Shown here: piece after piece, positions 22,191-31,993 of the stretch
Position numbering within the stretch: the first letter of the stretch is position 1
How the letters are laid out: each line of letters starts with the position of its first letter
NCBI GenBank assembly: GCA_973895155.1
Contig: OZ316897.1
Location: forward strand, 19,096,001 to 19,160,000
Length of the DNA stretch: 64,000 nt
Reading direction: 5' to 3'
Source: Marsupella aquatica
Taxonomy: Eukaryota; Marchantiophyta
Position numbers and translations under genes: made by a program
The notes under the pieces: model-generated
Seen by the model: only the letters and a program-made list of their open reading frames with translations
The model's database searches: none
Told to the model about the DNA's origin: nothing

Positions 22191-24246
22191 ATGGATTCTA
22201 GTGGAGGGCGTGGAGGGGATGGGGCAGGGGCAAGTGGGAGTGGGAGTGGCAATGGCAATGGAGGGAACAGGAATGAGGAGAGTAATCAATGGACGAATTT
22301 GATGGCCGAGCATCTCAATGCCACACAGCTGAGCCATTTGGATTTGAGTACACCAGTTGGGATTGCTTCTTTGAGTGCAATTCTAGGGCAAGCTTTGCAA
22401 ACCGGGGTTGCAGTAGGGCAGGCTTAGAGGGAGAAAGAGGCAAAGGCTGCAGCTGAGGAGAAGGCCAGAGAGAAGAAACGAAAGAAGGAGGAGAGGGCTA
22501 AGGCAGGAGTACTCTCTCCTGCAGCCCTCGAAAAGAAGAGGAGAAGGGAGGAACGAGATGAGATTCGAGCACAACGTGAGGCGCAGCGGAAAAAGGAGGA
22601 AGAGAGGAAGAAGCTGCCATTGATTGCCTTGGTTGAGGGCATTCCTACTGAGTTGGCCTACACTGGGGCAAAGAGCACTATCAAGCTTGCTGTGAGGACT
22701 AGCTTTGCACGAGGTGTTGAGTGGGGGAAACTAAGCAGAGCAGAGCAGAGGAAAGTAATGACTCAGGTCAAAGATTCATTCAGAAATGGAGCAGAGATTG
22801 ATGACCAGTGGCTTGCAGATAGAATTTTGAATTCAATGTCTCAAGCACGATACCATGATAGGAGGAAGGTGAGGGCCTACCTGGCAAGCTTGCAGGAGTA
22901 CAAGAATGTGAGGAGGCCAGTGCAATTCACAGAGGATGTGTGGAACGTGTTCTATAAGGTCGAGGTGCAGCTGAAAGCAGCCAAGGACCTCCAATTCTGG
23001 AAGGAGAAGGAGGCCAAGGCACTTCAGGCCGGGAAGTCAGACAAAGACCTCAAGGCATTGGCTGAGAAGGTCTCTCAGCTGCAGCACATCGTGGATGAAG
23101 TGGGGACACCACCCTAGAAGTTCATCCTTGCAGCAGACCGAGTCAGCAAACGCCCCAAGACCACACACAAGATGGGGCAAGGTGGACTTCCCGGCCTGAA
23201 AGCAACCTTCGTGAGTCCTCTCCCCTCCTCCCCTACTTCTTTTCCTTCGCCTTCAATAGTTGTTTGCTTGCCTGCAATGCCCCTCGCAGACCTCTGCTTT
23301 ACCCCTTATGGCCTCCCCTTTCGTTTTAGGTCACCCTGACACATTGCGTGCCTTAGCCATTTCTCGGATTTTTTTAAAAGCACAGTTTGCGAAACAATTG
23401 CGAAGCGGGTTGCCTCACAATTGTTTCGCAAACTCTATTATAACCTTTTTCCCGTAAGGTTTGCAAAGCCATTGCAAAGCAATCCGATTCGCAGTCTATT
23501 TTGCAAACTTAAATATATTTGAATTTGCGAAGGTGGGAGTTTCGCAAAGCTTGTTTCATTTTGAAAAATGTTTAGTGTCGAGTGACAAATGTTTGTTAGG
23601 GTAATGGGGTTTTTTTCTGGTTAGGGTACCCTTTTTACCCTTTTTAGGATTCCTTTTTTGCTTAAGTACCCTTAGTTACTAACCCGGGCCCCTTATGTTT
23701 TGGTGTTTCATTTTTTTGTGGTAGTATAAGAGGTACCGCCACAAGATAACAACAAAGGAGATGGAGATAGGAGCAGAGCATGGGGCCAGACATCTCTTTG
23801 AGTTGGTTGATGCAGAGTTGGCTAGTGTGAGTGATTTGTAGTACCCTTTCTAAACCCGCACTCATTCCATTTATAAGGTTTATACATTTTTCCTATTAAC
23901 CCTAAACCCGAATTAACCTTGTGACATGGAAGCAGGATAAGGAGTAGGAGGGGAGTGAGGATAGCAGTGAGGAGGGTAGCGGCGCTGATGATGGGGACAC
24001 TACCGGGGCCACCACGAGTGGGTCCAGAGGGGCAGGGAGTGCTGCCACACCTAGCACACCAGGAGACCAGGAGGATGATGATGAGGATGATGACGATGAT
24101 GAGGATGAGCCAGATGGGGAGGAGCAACAGGCACCACCACCACCGCCACCACCACCACCACCCCCCTCCCGTCCAGCTCGTCCCGCCCAAAGCAAGAAGG
24201 ACAAGGGGAAGAGGCCAGCAAAGAGGAGTAGGCGGGCTCCATTCTA
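22191..24246 (+). pseudogene. TNP1-like (DNA-binding accessory) gene of CACTA A, with amber stops
   Basis: Starts MDSSGGRGGDGAG at 22191. Exon 1 runs to about 23210 (donor GTGAGT) and encodes a Gly-rich head, a basic coiled coil, then ALVEGIPTELAYTGAKST and a helical region. A second short exon (about 23731-23826) reads KEMEIGAEHGARHLFELV, and a third (about 23936-24246) encodes an acidic run, a Pro run and a basic tail ending RRAPF. TNP1/TNPA proteins bind the subterminal repeats and assist excision; the layout and position fit that role. Three in-frame TAG codons (22425-22427, 23116-23118 and about 23945) interrupt it, each explainable as CAG to TAG or similar. Splice sites are inferred. 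Confidence 0.6.
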
Positions 24247-24439
24247 GAGGATGCAGATGTAGTTCACTCCATATGGCATATGGATTAGTCAAAGGACAGT
24301 GTCTTGGTATTTGATACCCCATAGGGTTTTAGAAAACCCTAATTTTTGTACATTCAGGGATTTTTGGCATATATAAAGTTTTGCTTTGGTATCTTCATGT
24401 GGAGCAATAAGACCCCAACCCAATTATGAACCCAAATAT

Positions 24440-24892
24440 ACAAAACCCAGCCCTCAAACTATCCTTGCGAAACACATGCGAACGCCATACTATCGCAAAC
24501 TTGTCATACATTGAGTATTGGAACATTGCGATACTTTTGGTTCCGCAATTGTGCGACACCCTGATTGACGCAGTTATGCGATACCATATGAATGGCAACG
24601 GAATTGTCAAGACAACAGCTTCGCAAATAAGTTATAGTTCAGAGCGTGTCGCAAACCGATAAAGAGTCTGTCGAGATCGCATAAATGTGATTTATGTGCG
24701 ATAAAATAAGTTTTGTAGTGTGCGAAGGTGTTGCGAAGGGGTTGCGAAAGTCCGATTGCGAAGCTGTGGGTTTCAAAGAATGCGAAAGGGTTGCGATGCA
24801 TAGCGTTTCGCAAACGCCGGAATTTCATAATTTGGTCCTTTGTTAGTTGCGATGGGACGGGGTTCGCAAAAGGGGTCGGTAGTGTTGTAGTG
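24440..24892. repeat. CACTA A right subterminal region
   Basis: Dense TTGCGAA/TTCGCAA motifs on both strands, mirroring the left end, and the terminal sequence GTTGTAGTG at 24884-24892. A further cluster lies at 23380-23560. Confidence 0.6.
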
Positions 24893-24895
24893 AAC

Positions 24896-25394
24896 CACCC
24901 GTGCCAGAACTTATCCTCGGTGAGAGAATCAGGACGACTAATCGATAAATACCATTCCCAGATAGAAATCCCAAATATAATGGACAAAAATGATAGGGTG
25001 ATCACTCTGCTAGATCGTTGTGTGGTCCAATTTTCCGATATTTTGGCGGTGCAATTAATCATGTCAGATAATGACAATAGATAATGACAAAAGAATAAGC
25101 ACATCTGCTTGAATGTGACAGGCTGATAGCTTTGCATGATTGTCGTCTGGTAAGATTCGTCGATATTTTTGGCGGCGCTCTTAATGATGTCTTCACGCTT
25201 CACGCTGGCCCATTTTCACGCTTGCCCATTCCTCGTGTCAGTTATATATTTCAAGGAGATTCGCTCATTCACTCATTCCTTCATCTTTGCCCTCTCGCTC
25301 ATTCTTCGCCCTTTTGCTCATTCATCTCTCCCTTTGAGTTCTGCTCAATTACGTCCATATTTTGCAAATTGTTTCACACGTGCGAAGAGGTTTC
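24896..25394 (+). other. Region upstream of cassette P1
   Basis: No supported gene. A phrase GATATTTTTGGCGG recurs in diverged form near 25036 and 25161. It presumably contains the P1 promoter, although I see no confident TATA box. Confidence 0.3.
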
Positions 25395-26741
25395 ATGGCG
25401 AATCTATCTGAATCGGAGGTCCGAGAGATGTCGGTAATATGTGCCCCAACTTTAGAAGATGGTAGTCAAGCGGGCAAAGTCCATTTTGGTCGAATGAGTT
25501 GTTTTCTGGACGAATTGTCCATTTTTGTGAATAATAAAATCTCGGCATTTGTTTTGACATCTTGGACTCTATTCTAAATCTTCCGTATTGGTTCTTTCCT
25601 AGGATTCCCGTATGTTTGTTTCAGCCACCCGCGCCTACCGCAGCCGCTAAGTCGAAGCACTGTTAGCCACCAAAATCCAATCGTCAATTCATGGTCTTTT
25701 GAAATGCGTATGGAGGGTGACGCTTGGAGGTGTTGGTTGTAGGGGATCGTTATTGCCAAGCCCAAAAGGTTTTGGAAGTACTTGGGTGTGCTTGCCGATT
25801 GTAGGATTTCAAAAGCACCAGAGCACCAGAAGGGGAAGGTCTTTCTGACAGTGACGGTGGAGGACCGTGTTAATTGTGGATATAGAGAGTTCTCTCTTGC
25901 CGTTGAACAATATTGTTGCGCACATTGTCTTGAGCCAAATGATGCGACAATGAACATAACGTCCTTAGGATTTTTTGATCCATCCACTCAACATTTCATG
26001 GATCCAGATAATGTTCTCACTACTGAGGATATTGTTTTAGGGCTGGGAAGGGTTAGTTTTTTGTTCTTCAAAGATTATCAATCTCACCTTTCTGCAACCA
26101 GGCATGTTGTTTACGTCATGTCTCTATCTTTACTGGAAGATGAACCCCGACAGGAGATCGAGATCGTTCTGGAAATTTCTTTCCCAGATCCTGTTGACGA
26201 GGAAAGGATTAAACGTTGGGTTGCAACCCATGCTGTAGTGAAGGCCTTCAATTTGAATCAGAAAAGGCACGGACGTCATGGTGGTGGCCCAAATCTCAAA
26301 GCAAGCAAAGTTGTACAGGAACCTGGATTGTCGTCGAGTTCAGATTCAGGATCATCAAGTTCATAGGGTACATCAGATGAACCAAGCATTGTTCCTAGTG
26401 ACTCTTTTAGTCCTGAGTTGGTTGGAACAGAGGAGATCTTTGAAGATGAGATCCAAGTCGTGGATGAAGAACTCGTGGAAGTGGGAGGTTCAGAGGCTGA
26501 AGAGGAAAAGGACTCTAAGACTGAGATGGAGGTGTAGAAGAAAAAGAAAAGAAAGCGAATGGAAGAAGACGCTCCTTCCAAGAAGAAGAGATTGTCTTCA
26601 AAGATTGCTCTTCCAGAGAAGGTTGGGAAAGCTAATGTCCCTCAGGAAAAAATCCGCACTAGCTCTACTGAGGTGAAAGGGCCACAGATTGCAAAGTCCA
26701 AACAACCACAGAAGAAGATTAAAGCGGCCGAAATACCATAA
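25395..26741 (+). pseudogene. Cassette P1: N-terminal domain and charged linker of the ParB-methyltransferase-like gene
   Basis: The first ATG is at 25395 (MANLSESEVREMS). A frame from about 25782 encodes a folded-looking domain (GYREFSLAVEQYCCAHC, GRVSFLFFKDYQSH, DEERIKRWVATH). It is followed by a Ser-rich segment, an acidic segment and a long Lys-rich linker with three in-frame stops at 26364-26366, 26535-26537 and 26739-26741. The minus-strand cassette P2 has the equivalent order at 51579-50562. I do not recognise the N-terminal domain. Stops between 25578 and 25782 also break the reading. The linker resembles a nuclear-localising, DNA-binding tail, which is inference. Confidence 0.5.
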
Positions 26742-26779
26742 CAGAAGAAGGCTATCAGGAAGAAGGCAAGCAGGCAGTT

Positions 26780-27700
26780 GTGGAAGATATAGCAAAACCC
26801 ATATCAAAAGGTGTCGTTAAGAAGGATTTATCTTGTAAGGCTTCTATTGCAACACCTTCCGCTGTCGTGAAACAAAAGGTGCCCTCAAAATCTCAAAAGG
26901 TCAATACTCAAGTGCAAGACGTATCCACAGACCATGGGGTGACAAGATCGGAGAAGTCCAAACGTGGAAGGGGCCGCAAAAGAGACACTGAGGGAATGGA
27001 AGAGGCACCGGAAACCGATGTCCCAATCCTGAAGAAACAACGTAAGAAAGTGGAGATGATTGAGATGGATATCGTGGATGACATGGGAGAGATGAATGTT
27101 GACTCGAGTTCTAAAGTAATCGTTGATCAAGCCAGACTTGAGAGGGAAGAAAAGACTTTGCAGCAAAACCATTGCTGGTATTCTTTTGGGCTGTATATCT
27201 ATCCTCCGCCGGCAAAAATGAATGAGCGGTTACTCAACGAAGACCATGTCAACCATCTTGTTCAGTTGATGATTTTAAATGTCGGTCAGGAACCTTTGCC
27301 TGCAGATCTGGTGCCTTACAAGATGATTAATGGTGTTTACAGTCTTATCGATCTTTCCGTCAGAGATTTTGATTCTAAACAATTATCTGAGTATCAATAT
27401 TGTGCAATAAGTGGTCAACACTCGACTATGGCCACGAGGAAAATCATTTGGAGTTCTCGGACACAGCCATCTCTGGTTAAAACTGCCAACCTCCTAAAAT
27501 TCCGTCGTGCAAGAATTCTCAAGGGGTCGACACCTGTTAAGGTGTTGGTTGAGATTTCACATGCAAACAACTTGCAAGCTGAAGCACATCGTTTCTCGTC
27601 ACCATTCATCGACCAGGTCAAGCATGCGAGAATGCAATATTCGGAAATGAATCAACCAGTGCGGCCAGTGCCGTCAGGGCAAAAATCCCAGGAATTCCAG
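26780..27700 (+). pseudogene. Cassette P1: ParB-like domain
   Basis: An open segment of 307 codons lies in a different phase from the preceding linker. After Lys-rich sequence it reads WYSFGLYIYPPPAKM, LLNEDHVNHLVQLMI, then YQYCAISGQHSTMATRKII, a short helical stretch and VKVLVEISHANNLQ. Helix-then-ISGQH-with-Ala resembles the ParB/sulfiredoxin fold, where a GxHR motif sits in the same place; here Arg is replaced by Ser. The segment ends at a clean donor (CCAG|GTCC, 27700/27701), and a 136-bp intron (27701-27836) leads in phase to the next exon. P2 carries the counterpart at 50510-50055. In bacteria and phages ParB-like domains are commonly fused in front of DNA methylases, which fits what follows. 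Confidence 0.6.
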
Positions 27701-27836
27701 GTCCGTTCTTGTTGACACCATAATTTCTTTTGTGGTCCACACAAGCCTCGTGTAGAATCCGAGGCTTGGATCTAAGATAACTTCTCCAAAGGTTTGGTTT
27801 ACTGTGTTGTTCTTACCGTTTGTTGTTGGGTTTCAG

Positions 27837-28405
27837 GATTACGAAGGGTTGGCCAAAGTCACACTGAAAGTGAGTAGCATCAGCGAATACAACTGGATCC
27901 TTTTCATATTGGAGAGCCTCTATAAGTTGTGGATGTCGGTCTGCAATAGTTAGTTGTCTGGTAGTTTACCTGACACCAATGGAGAGATGACTGGGAAGAA
28001 GAGGGAAGCAAAGCAGCTTACTGGGACGACATTCAGGGTATTTGAGAGGGTGCAAGAATCTGACATTACCTCTATCTTGAATAAAGTTCAACCGGAAGAG
28101 GTTCTCTTGATGAAGAGAAGACATGCAAGGACAAATATACCTTCAATGTCCGATCTTGCCATGAAAGCCAAGTATACTGAAAAGCTGAAAGGTGCAATCT
28201 TGCGGTTCTACCGCGAGACCTATGAAAGTGTTTTCAATGTTGGGGCCGTTTGGTCGGACGTGGGCCGCGAGTTTAATTTCATGAATGAAGAATTGGATCA
28301 ATGTTGCTCAATGGTCGACAATGCTTATTTCAAGAGTTTAGTCAAGGTCTCTACAAAATCCGATATGCCGGAACCTTTGAAGAATAGGTTACGGTGTCGT
28401 GATTT
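27837..28405 (+). pseudogene. Cassette P1: helical region between ParB-like and methyltransferase-like parts
   Basis: Starts after the acceptor TTTCAG with DYEGLAKVTLK and continues WILFILESLYKLWMSVCN, a TAG, then SGSLPDTNGEMTGKKREAK and ITSILNKVQPEEVLLMK. P2 42530-43081 matches in order and spacing (DYLALARMTM, LFELWQLVCQ, GHLPDGAGTQGNKRSEKG, LTRILNKVKSGQVLLKK). The segment is cut at about 28405 by the small-ORF element insertion. The shared pattern in two diverged copies shows it is a real domain; its function is unknown. Confidence 0.55.
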
Positions 28406-28511
28406 TCTCTTAAGTTATAAAAAATTGTTTGTTTTAATATGCTATAAATTATAAAGTAATTTAGTAGTTAGATTATTAAATTTAGACTTTATTCAACTTC
28501 TTTAGCTATAT

Positions 28512-28705
28512 TAACGGACTATAGTAGTTCCACCAATGCATATGAGTAGTTCCACCAACTACAATAATATTCACCAACGCACAGTAGGTCCACCAGCGCA
28601 TAGTAGGTCCACCAATGCACAGTAGGTCCACCAACGCATAGTAGTTCCACCAACGCATAGTAGTTCCACCAACGCATGGTAGTTCCACCTACTAAAAGTA
28701 GTTTC
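28512..28705. repeat. Tandem array, ~19-bp unit, about 10 copies
   Basis: Repeats of CACCAACGCATAGTAGTTC and close variants. The array sits just upstream of the TATA box of the small-ORF element; a different array occupies the same place in the copy at 33.7 kb. Confidence 0.85.
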
Positions 28706-28806
28706 ACCAACTATGAACAGTACTAGCACACTCTTAGGTATTAGATGTTTGACACTTGGCCTTCATCCAAGTGCTTGGGCTTGATCCATGCCCTCTTGGT
28801 GTGCAC

Positions 28807-28816
28807 TATAAATAAA
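28807..28816 (+). promoter_or_regulatory. TATA box of small-ORF element, copy 2
   Basis: TATAAATAAA in a context (GCACTATAAATAAA, followed by a CTCTCCCCTCA pyrimidine-rich stretch) shared with 34041-34050. Conservation of the surroundings in two copies supports a promoter. Confidence 0.6.
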
Positions 28817-28942
28817 ATGGTGAGGGGCACTCTCCCCTCATTCCGCAGTGTTTATCATTCAAGGTTGTGAAGCTCTTTTGTGCCTTGAACATAGTAGTGG
28901 GGCATCCTTTGGCCCGGATAGCAAAGGAATAGGAGAGCCATC

Positions 28943-29158
28943 ATGAAATCAGGAGAGAGAGTTATCCTTGATCTTCCCCTTCGTAATCCGTTTTTGATTA
29001 GAGTCCATCTTTTAGACAAACCATCTATGAGATAACATCTAACCTATCATTTTGGAGCTCAGTTTGCAACTGCTGTTATGGTTTCTAACGAGCCAATAAT
29101 ATACCCAGTGATGTCGTACCGAGAGGAGTGGGAGTGCATCATCTTTATCCTTTATTGA
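28943..29158 (+). pseudogene. Small ORF 1, copy 2 (one stop)
   Basis: Same length and nearly the same sequence as 12088-12303, but CAA within MRQHLT has become TAA. The partner ORF 2 remains open. Confidence 0.6.
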
Positions 29159-29162
29159 AGTC

Positions 29163-29369
29163 ATGGATCTGAATAGGAGTCCGAATGATATTCCTGTTTC
29201 ATTTTCTCTTGGAGATATTAGGATCATATGTCGTAAGAAATCTAATTTTTGTGATGTGTTGGTCCGCAAGTATGGTGAAGTAGGGTTTAACAGTATTTTA
29301 GTTTCACTTGAACCTTTCTTAATACCCACTACCTTTGTTACTAGAATTATCATTTTGATTTTAGTGTAG
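29163..29369 (+). CDS. Small ORF 2, copy 2 (68 aa)
   Basis: Open from ATG to TAG and almost identical to 12308-12514. Function unknown. Confidence 0.45.
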   Translation: MDLNRSPNDIPVSFSLGDIRIICRKKSNFCDVLVRKYGEVGFNSILVSLEPFLIPTTFVTRIIILILV

Positions 29370-29550
29370 AACTTATAAGCATGCAAGGTTAACTTCAAAA
29401 GAGCCAACATGCTCTTGCCAGAAAACACGGTCACCCGGACAACGGAATATTTACCAAAAAAAATTTGAGGAAACTGTCCGTGAGAGAATGGATCCATATT
29501 GAATATTTTACTCTGGGAATCTTCTTGCTTCCGCGGAGCCTCCTTTTGAT

Positions 29551-30567
29551 TTGACGAGTTGTAGGGAGAGGATTAATGTGTCACTTGCTATTGTCGATAT
29601 GACACACTCAATTCAAAATACCTGGACACAATCGGAGCTGCTGAATTTCTTGAAGACTGTTGTGAATGTGCCCGCCAACGACTTGGTGACTGTCGTGTTT
29701 TTTGTGCACCCAGGTCTCTTGCTGGCCAGAATTATTGAAGCTGTCACTGATCTACCTTCCAGTTATAATGCTCATCTGGAGTATGGAAGCTATTGGAAGA
29801 GTGCGAAAGAAGTCCGCTCATCGCATTTCATGTCGGGTATTATTGAGTCCATTGTTTTCCTTGGAGTCTCCCAGGAACAAGAACCGGATTGGGAAAAACA
29901 TTCAAGAGGGTTTCAAGGTCATTTCTTGGCAAAATCCATGGATCAGCTTGAACTGGCAAGACCAGCCAAAGAAGATTATGCTGGCCTTTCCAAGGAAGAG
30001 GTTGCAGCAAAGCAAAAATCCGCTCTTGGAGATCGCTTGTATAGACTCATTCCTTTCCGGAACCCCGGTGGCAGAACATTTACATCAAACATTAAGCCCA
30101 GCAGAATTATCAAGGCAATCATTCTTTGATTTTCCGAAAAGGAGGAAATTATGTTGGACTTCTTTACTGGTGGGCAAGTTTTAAAGAATGCCCTACTTCT
30201 GGAAAGGGAATGTTTCTCGTTTTGTTCGGAAAGGGGGGATGTGATGGACCTCACGGCTTATGCGGAGAATGTCAAGTCGTTGGAGGGTGTCGCACAATTT
30301 GTGAAATCCTTATGGAAACTTCCACGAGGGGAGGGCAGCTCAACGCAAAACTCTAATGCAAGTGGCGCAAAGGAAGGGAGGCACTATCATGTCACTGGAA
30401 CAGTCTCCCATCAAGACGATAACAGATTTTCTGATCCTTGTGTTGGAATGATTAATGTTGGGGAACAGATTTGCCGTCCATGGGAATTGGGTGAGGCGCA
30501 AAGACCGATCCACCACTTAGGGAGTTTCGAAGGACCTCTTGTGGAGGAAGAACACAATGACGATCTC
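29551..30567 (+). pseudogene. Cassette P1: DNA-methyltransferase-like domain
   Basis: The frame reads LAIVDMTHSIQNTWTQSELL, a strand VTVVFFVHPGLL and HLEYGSYW, then, much further on, IKPSRIIKAIIL, one in-frame TGA (30127-30129) and IMLDFFTGGQVLKNALLLER. The order matches beta-class (permuted) DNA methylases: catalytic motif IV first, then a KP..ii motif, then motif I (LDxFxGxG) with the cofactor-binding turn. Here the usual DPPY is replaced by VDMTH, so catalysis is doubtful, while motif I is recognisable. P2 has VDFSR and LDFFSGGQVMKASL at the same places. A charged tail leads to a MITE at 30568. The likely ancestor is a prokaryotic ParB-methylase fusion; that origin is inference. Confidence 0.65.
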
Positions 30568-30847
30568 GGGGGTTAACTTAGTGTATATTTTGGGGCACCA
30601 CGTGCGATCCTAACCTAATATAAACACACCTCTTTTATTATGGGAATATTCTAAAAATATTCTCTATTTTTAATACAAATGACCTATTTTACTTTATAAA
30701 AGGTATATATTAGAGAATATTCTACAAATATAGGTTTATAATCCCTTCTTTTGCTTTCTATGCTTTTTAAAAATTTAGCTAATTTATATGAAAAATACCT
30801 ATTTTGGATCGCACGTGGTTCCTAAGATTGTTGATAGTCAACCCCCC
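30568..30847. mobile_element. 280-bp MITE in the P1 gene
   Basis: Imperfect ~42-bp terminal inverted repeats begin GGGGGTTAACT at the left and GGGGGGTTGACT read inward from the right, and share ACCACGTGCGATCC. The inside is AT-rich and non-coding. Coding sequence of P1 continues on both sides (DDLG before, QDDDGIPLSLREPRVG after). I found no certain target duplication. Confidence 0.65.
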
Positions 30848-31846
30848 AAGATGATGATGGGATACCTCTATCTCTACGCGAGCCTCGTGTGGGGTCGTTT
30901 GGCGAGGTGGACTCAATTATAAATGATATTGCACCGGTTGTGTCTGAGGATCCTTCCGATTACCTTCGGGTTATCACTGGAGTTCAAGAGGCCGTTAACA
31001 TCGTCAATCCATCCCTCCCCATACTTGGGCAGAAAATCAGGGTCCATGCGAGGTCGAGCCCGTCATCGAACATGTCAATAATGTTGTCGTGGAACTTGCA
31101 GTGGAGCCTGCGAATGAGGCAGGTGCCAATTCACTCTTTCCCACTTCTCTCAACCTGAACGATGATGTGGCGATAGACTTTTGCCTCAACCCTGACATGG
31201 ATCTTAACATGGATCAGGATTTAGTTTTGTCAACAATCAGTGGATGCGTCATAACTTGTCGCGAGATGGCATGTCTAGGTCCTGAGCGATGGATAACTTC
31301 TAAAATTATGAATGCTTATTTTGGTTTGATTGCTTCAAGAGCAGAATCCGCGGGTACCGACCTCCCGCAGGTTCATATTTTTGATACTTGGTTCTATTCG
31401 GAACTTGCTCGAGGTGGATACAAGTATGACGATGTTCAAACTTGGACCTCAAAGTTGGAGTACTTTTAACTGATGTAGAGATGGTCATGGTCCCTATTCA
31501 TAAGGGACATAACCATTGGGCACTGGTCATCATCGACATGGGTCTTAGGAAATTGGACTATTTGGATTCTTTGCACGGAGATAACCCTGAAGTTCTTGAG
31601 AACCTAGCAAGATATCTAGATGATGAAGCCATGTTCAGAACTCATAAGGAACTGAATGCTTTGTCATGGCCAAGAAACTGTTGTAAAGACATCCCTCTTC
31701 AAACCAATGACTACAACTGTGGAGTGTTTGTCATGAAATTTGTCGATTACCGGAGTAGGGAGAAGCCTATTTATTTCAAAGCCGAGGACATGGATGTTGA
31801 AAGGAGGAATATTCTTCTAAGCCTTTATCGTCACCATTTGAGTTAG
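30848..31846 (+). pseudogene. Cassette P1: Ulp1-like (C48) cysteine protease domain
   Basis: Three frames are needed. 30889-31045 encodes a linker; after a shift near 31045, 31089-31440 reads GPERWITSKIMNAYFGLIAS and DTWFYSELARGG; after a one-base shift near 31443 the frame continues MVPIHKGHNHWALVIID, LDYLDSL, QTNDYNCGVFVMKF and stops at 31846. His (NHW), Asp (YLDS), Gln (LQTND) and Cys (YNCG) are all present, so the catalytic set of a Ulp1/SENP deSUMOylating peptidase is intact in sequence. Ulp1 domains are often captured by plant transposons. No equivalent was found in P2. Confidence 0.8.
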
Positions 31847-31993
31847 ATCTCCGTGATTCTCGTGTGGAATAGGTTATCGTCAGACTTCCATACGCTGCAA
31901 TGCATCGTAATTGATGTTACGCTCTTGCATTGACTTTATGATATTGATGTTCATTTATTGTTTGGTCACTCTATAGATATTGTAACATACGAT

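Larger units (their letters stand above)
15210..24892 (-). mobile_element. CACTA transposon A, complete (9683 bp)
   Basis: The left end reads CACTACAACATATTTTGCCC and the right end, read inward, CACTACAACACTACCGACCC, both running into TTTTGCGAA. The 3-bp duplication AAC flanks it (15207-15209 and 24893-24895), as expected for CACTA elements. It contains a TNP2-like transposase and a SET gene on the minus strand, a TNP1-like gene on the plus strand, and clusters of a TTGCGAA motif. All three genes carry disabling mutations, so this copy is probably not autonomous. CACTA B at 51704 is a close relative. An inner TTTTGTAGTG at 24711-24720 is an alternative end but lacks a matching duplication. 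Confidence 0.85.
28406..29440 (+). mobile_element. Small-ORF element, copy 2, inserted in cassette P1
   Basis: Contains a 19-bp tandem array (28512-28705), a TATA box, and the ORF pair (28943-29158, 29163-29369). It ends with AACACGGTCACCCGGACA, like the copy at 11957-12585. It separates two parts of the P1 gene that are adjacent in P2. The exact left boundary is uncertain. Confidence 0.6.

Noticed and set aside
23822-24322. Minus-strand hydrophobic frame looking like a membrane protein
   Set aside because: Antisense of the acidic and Pro-run exon of the TNP1-like gene.
15210-24720. Right end of CACTA A at TTTTGTAGTG (24720)
   Set aside because: The following bases (TGC) do not match the left flank AAC; the end at 24892 has both a better terminal match and the AAC duplication.
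28512-28705. CRISPR-like repeat array
   Set aside because: Units are contiguous with no unique spacers, and the DNA is plant nuclear.
28506-28710. Trp/Tyr-rich ORFs in the 19-bp array
   Set aside because: Arise from the tandem repeat; composition is set by the unit.
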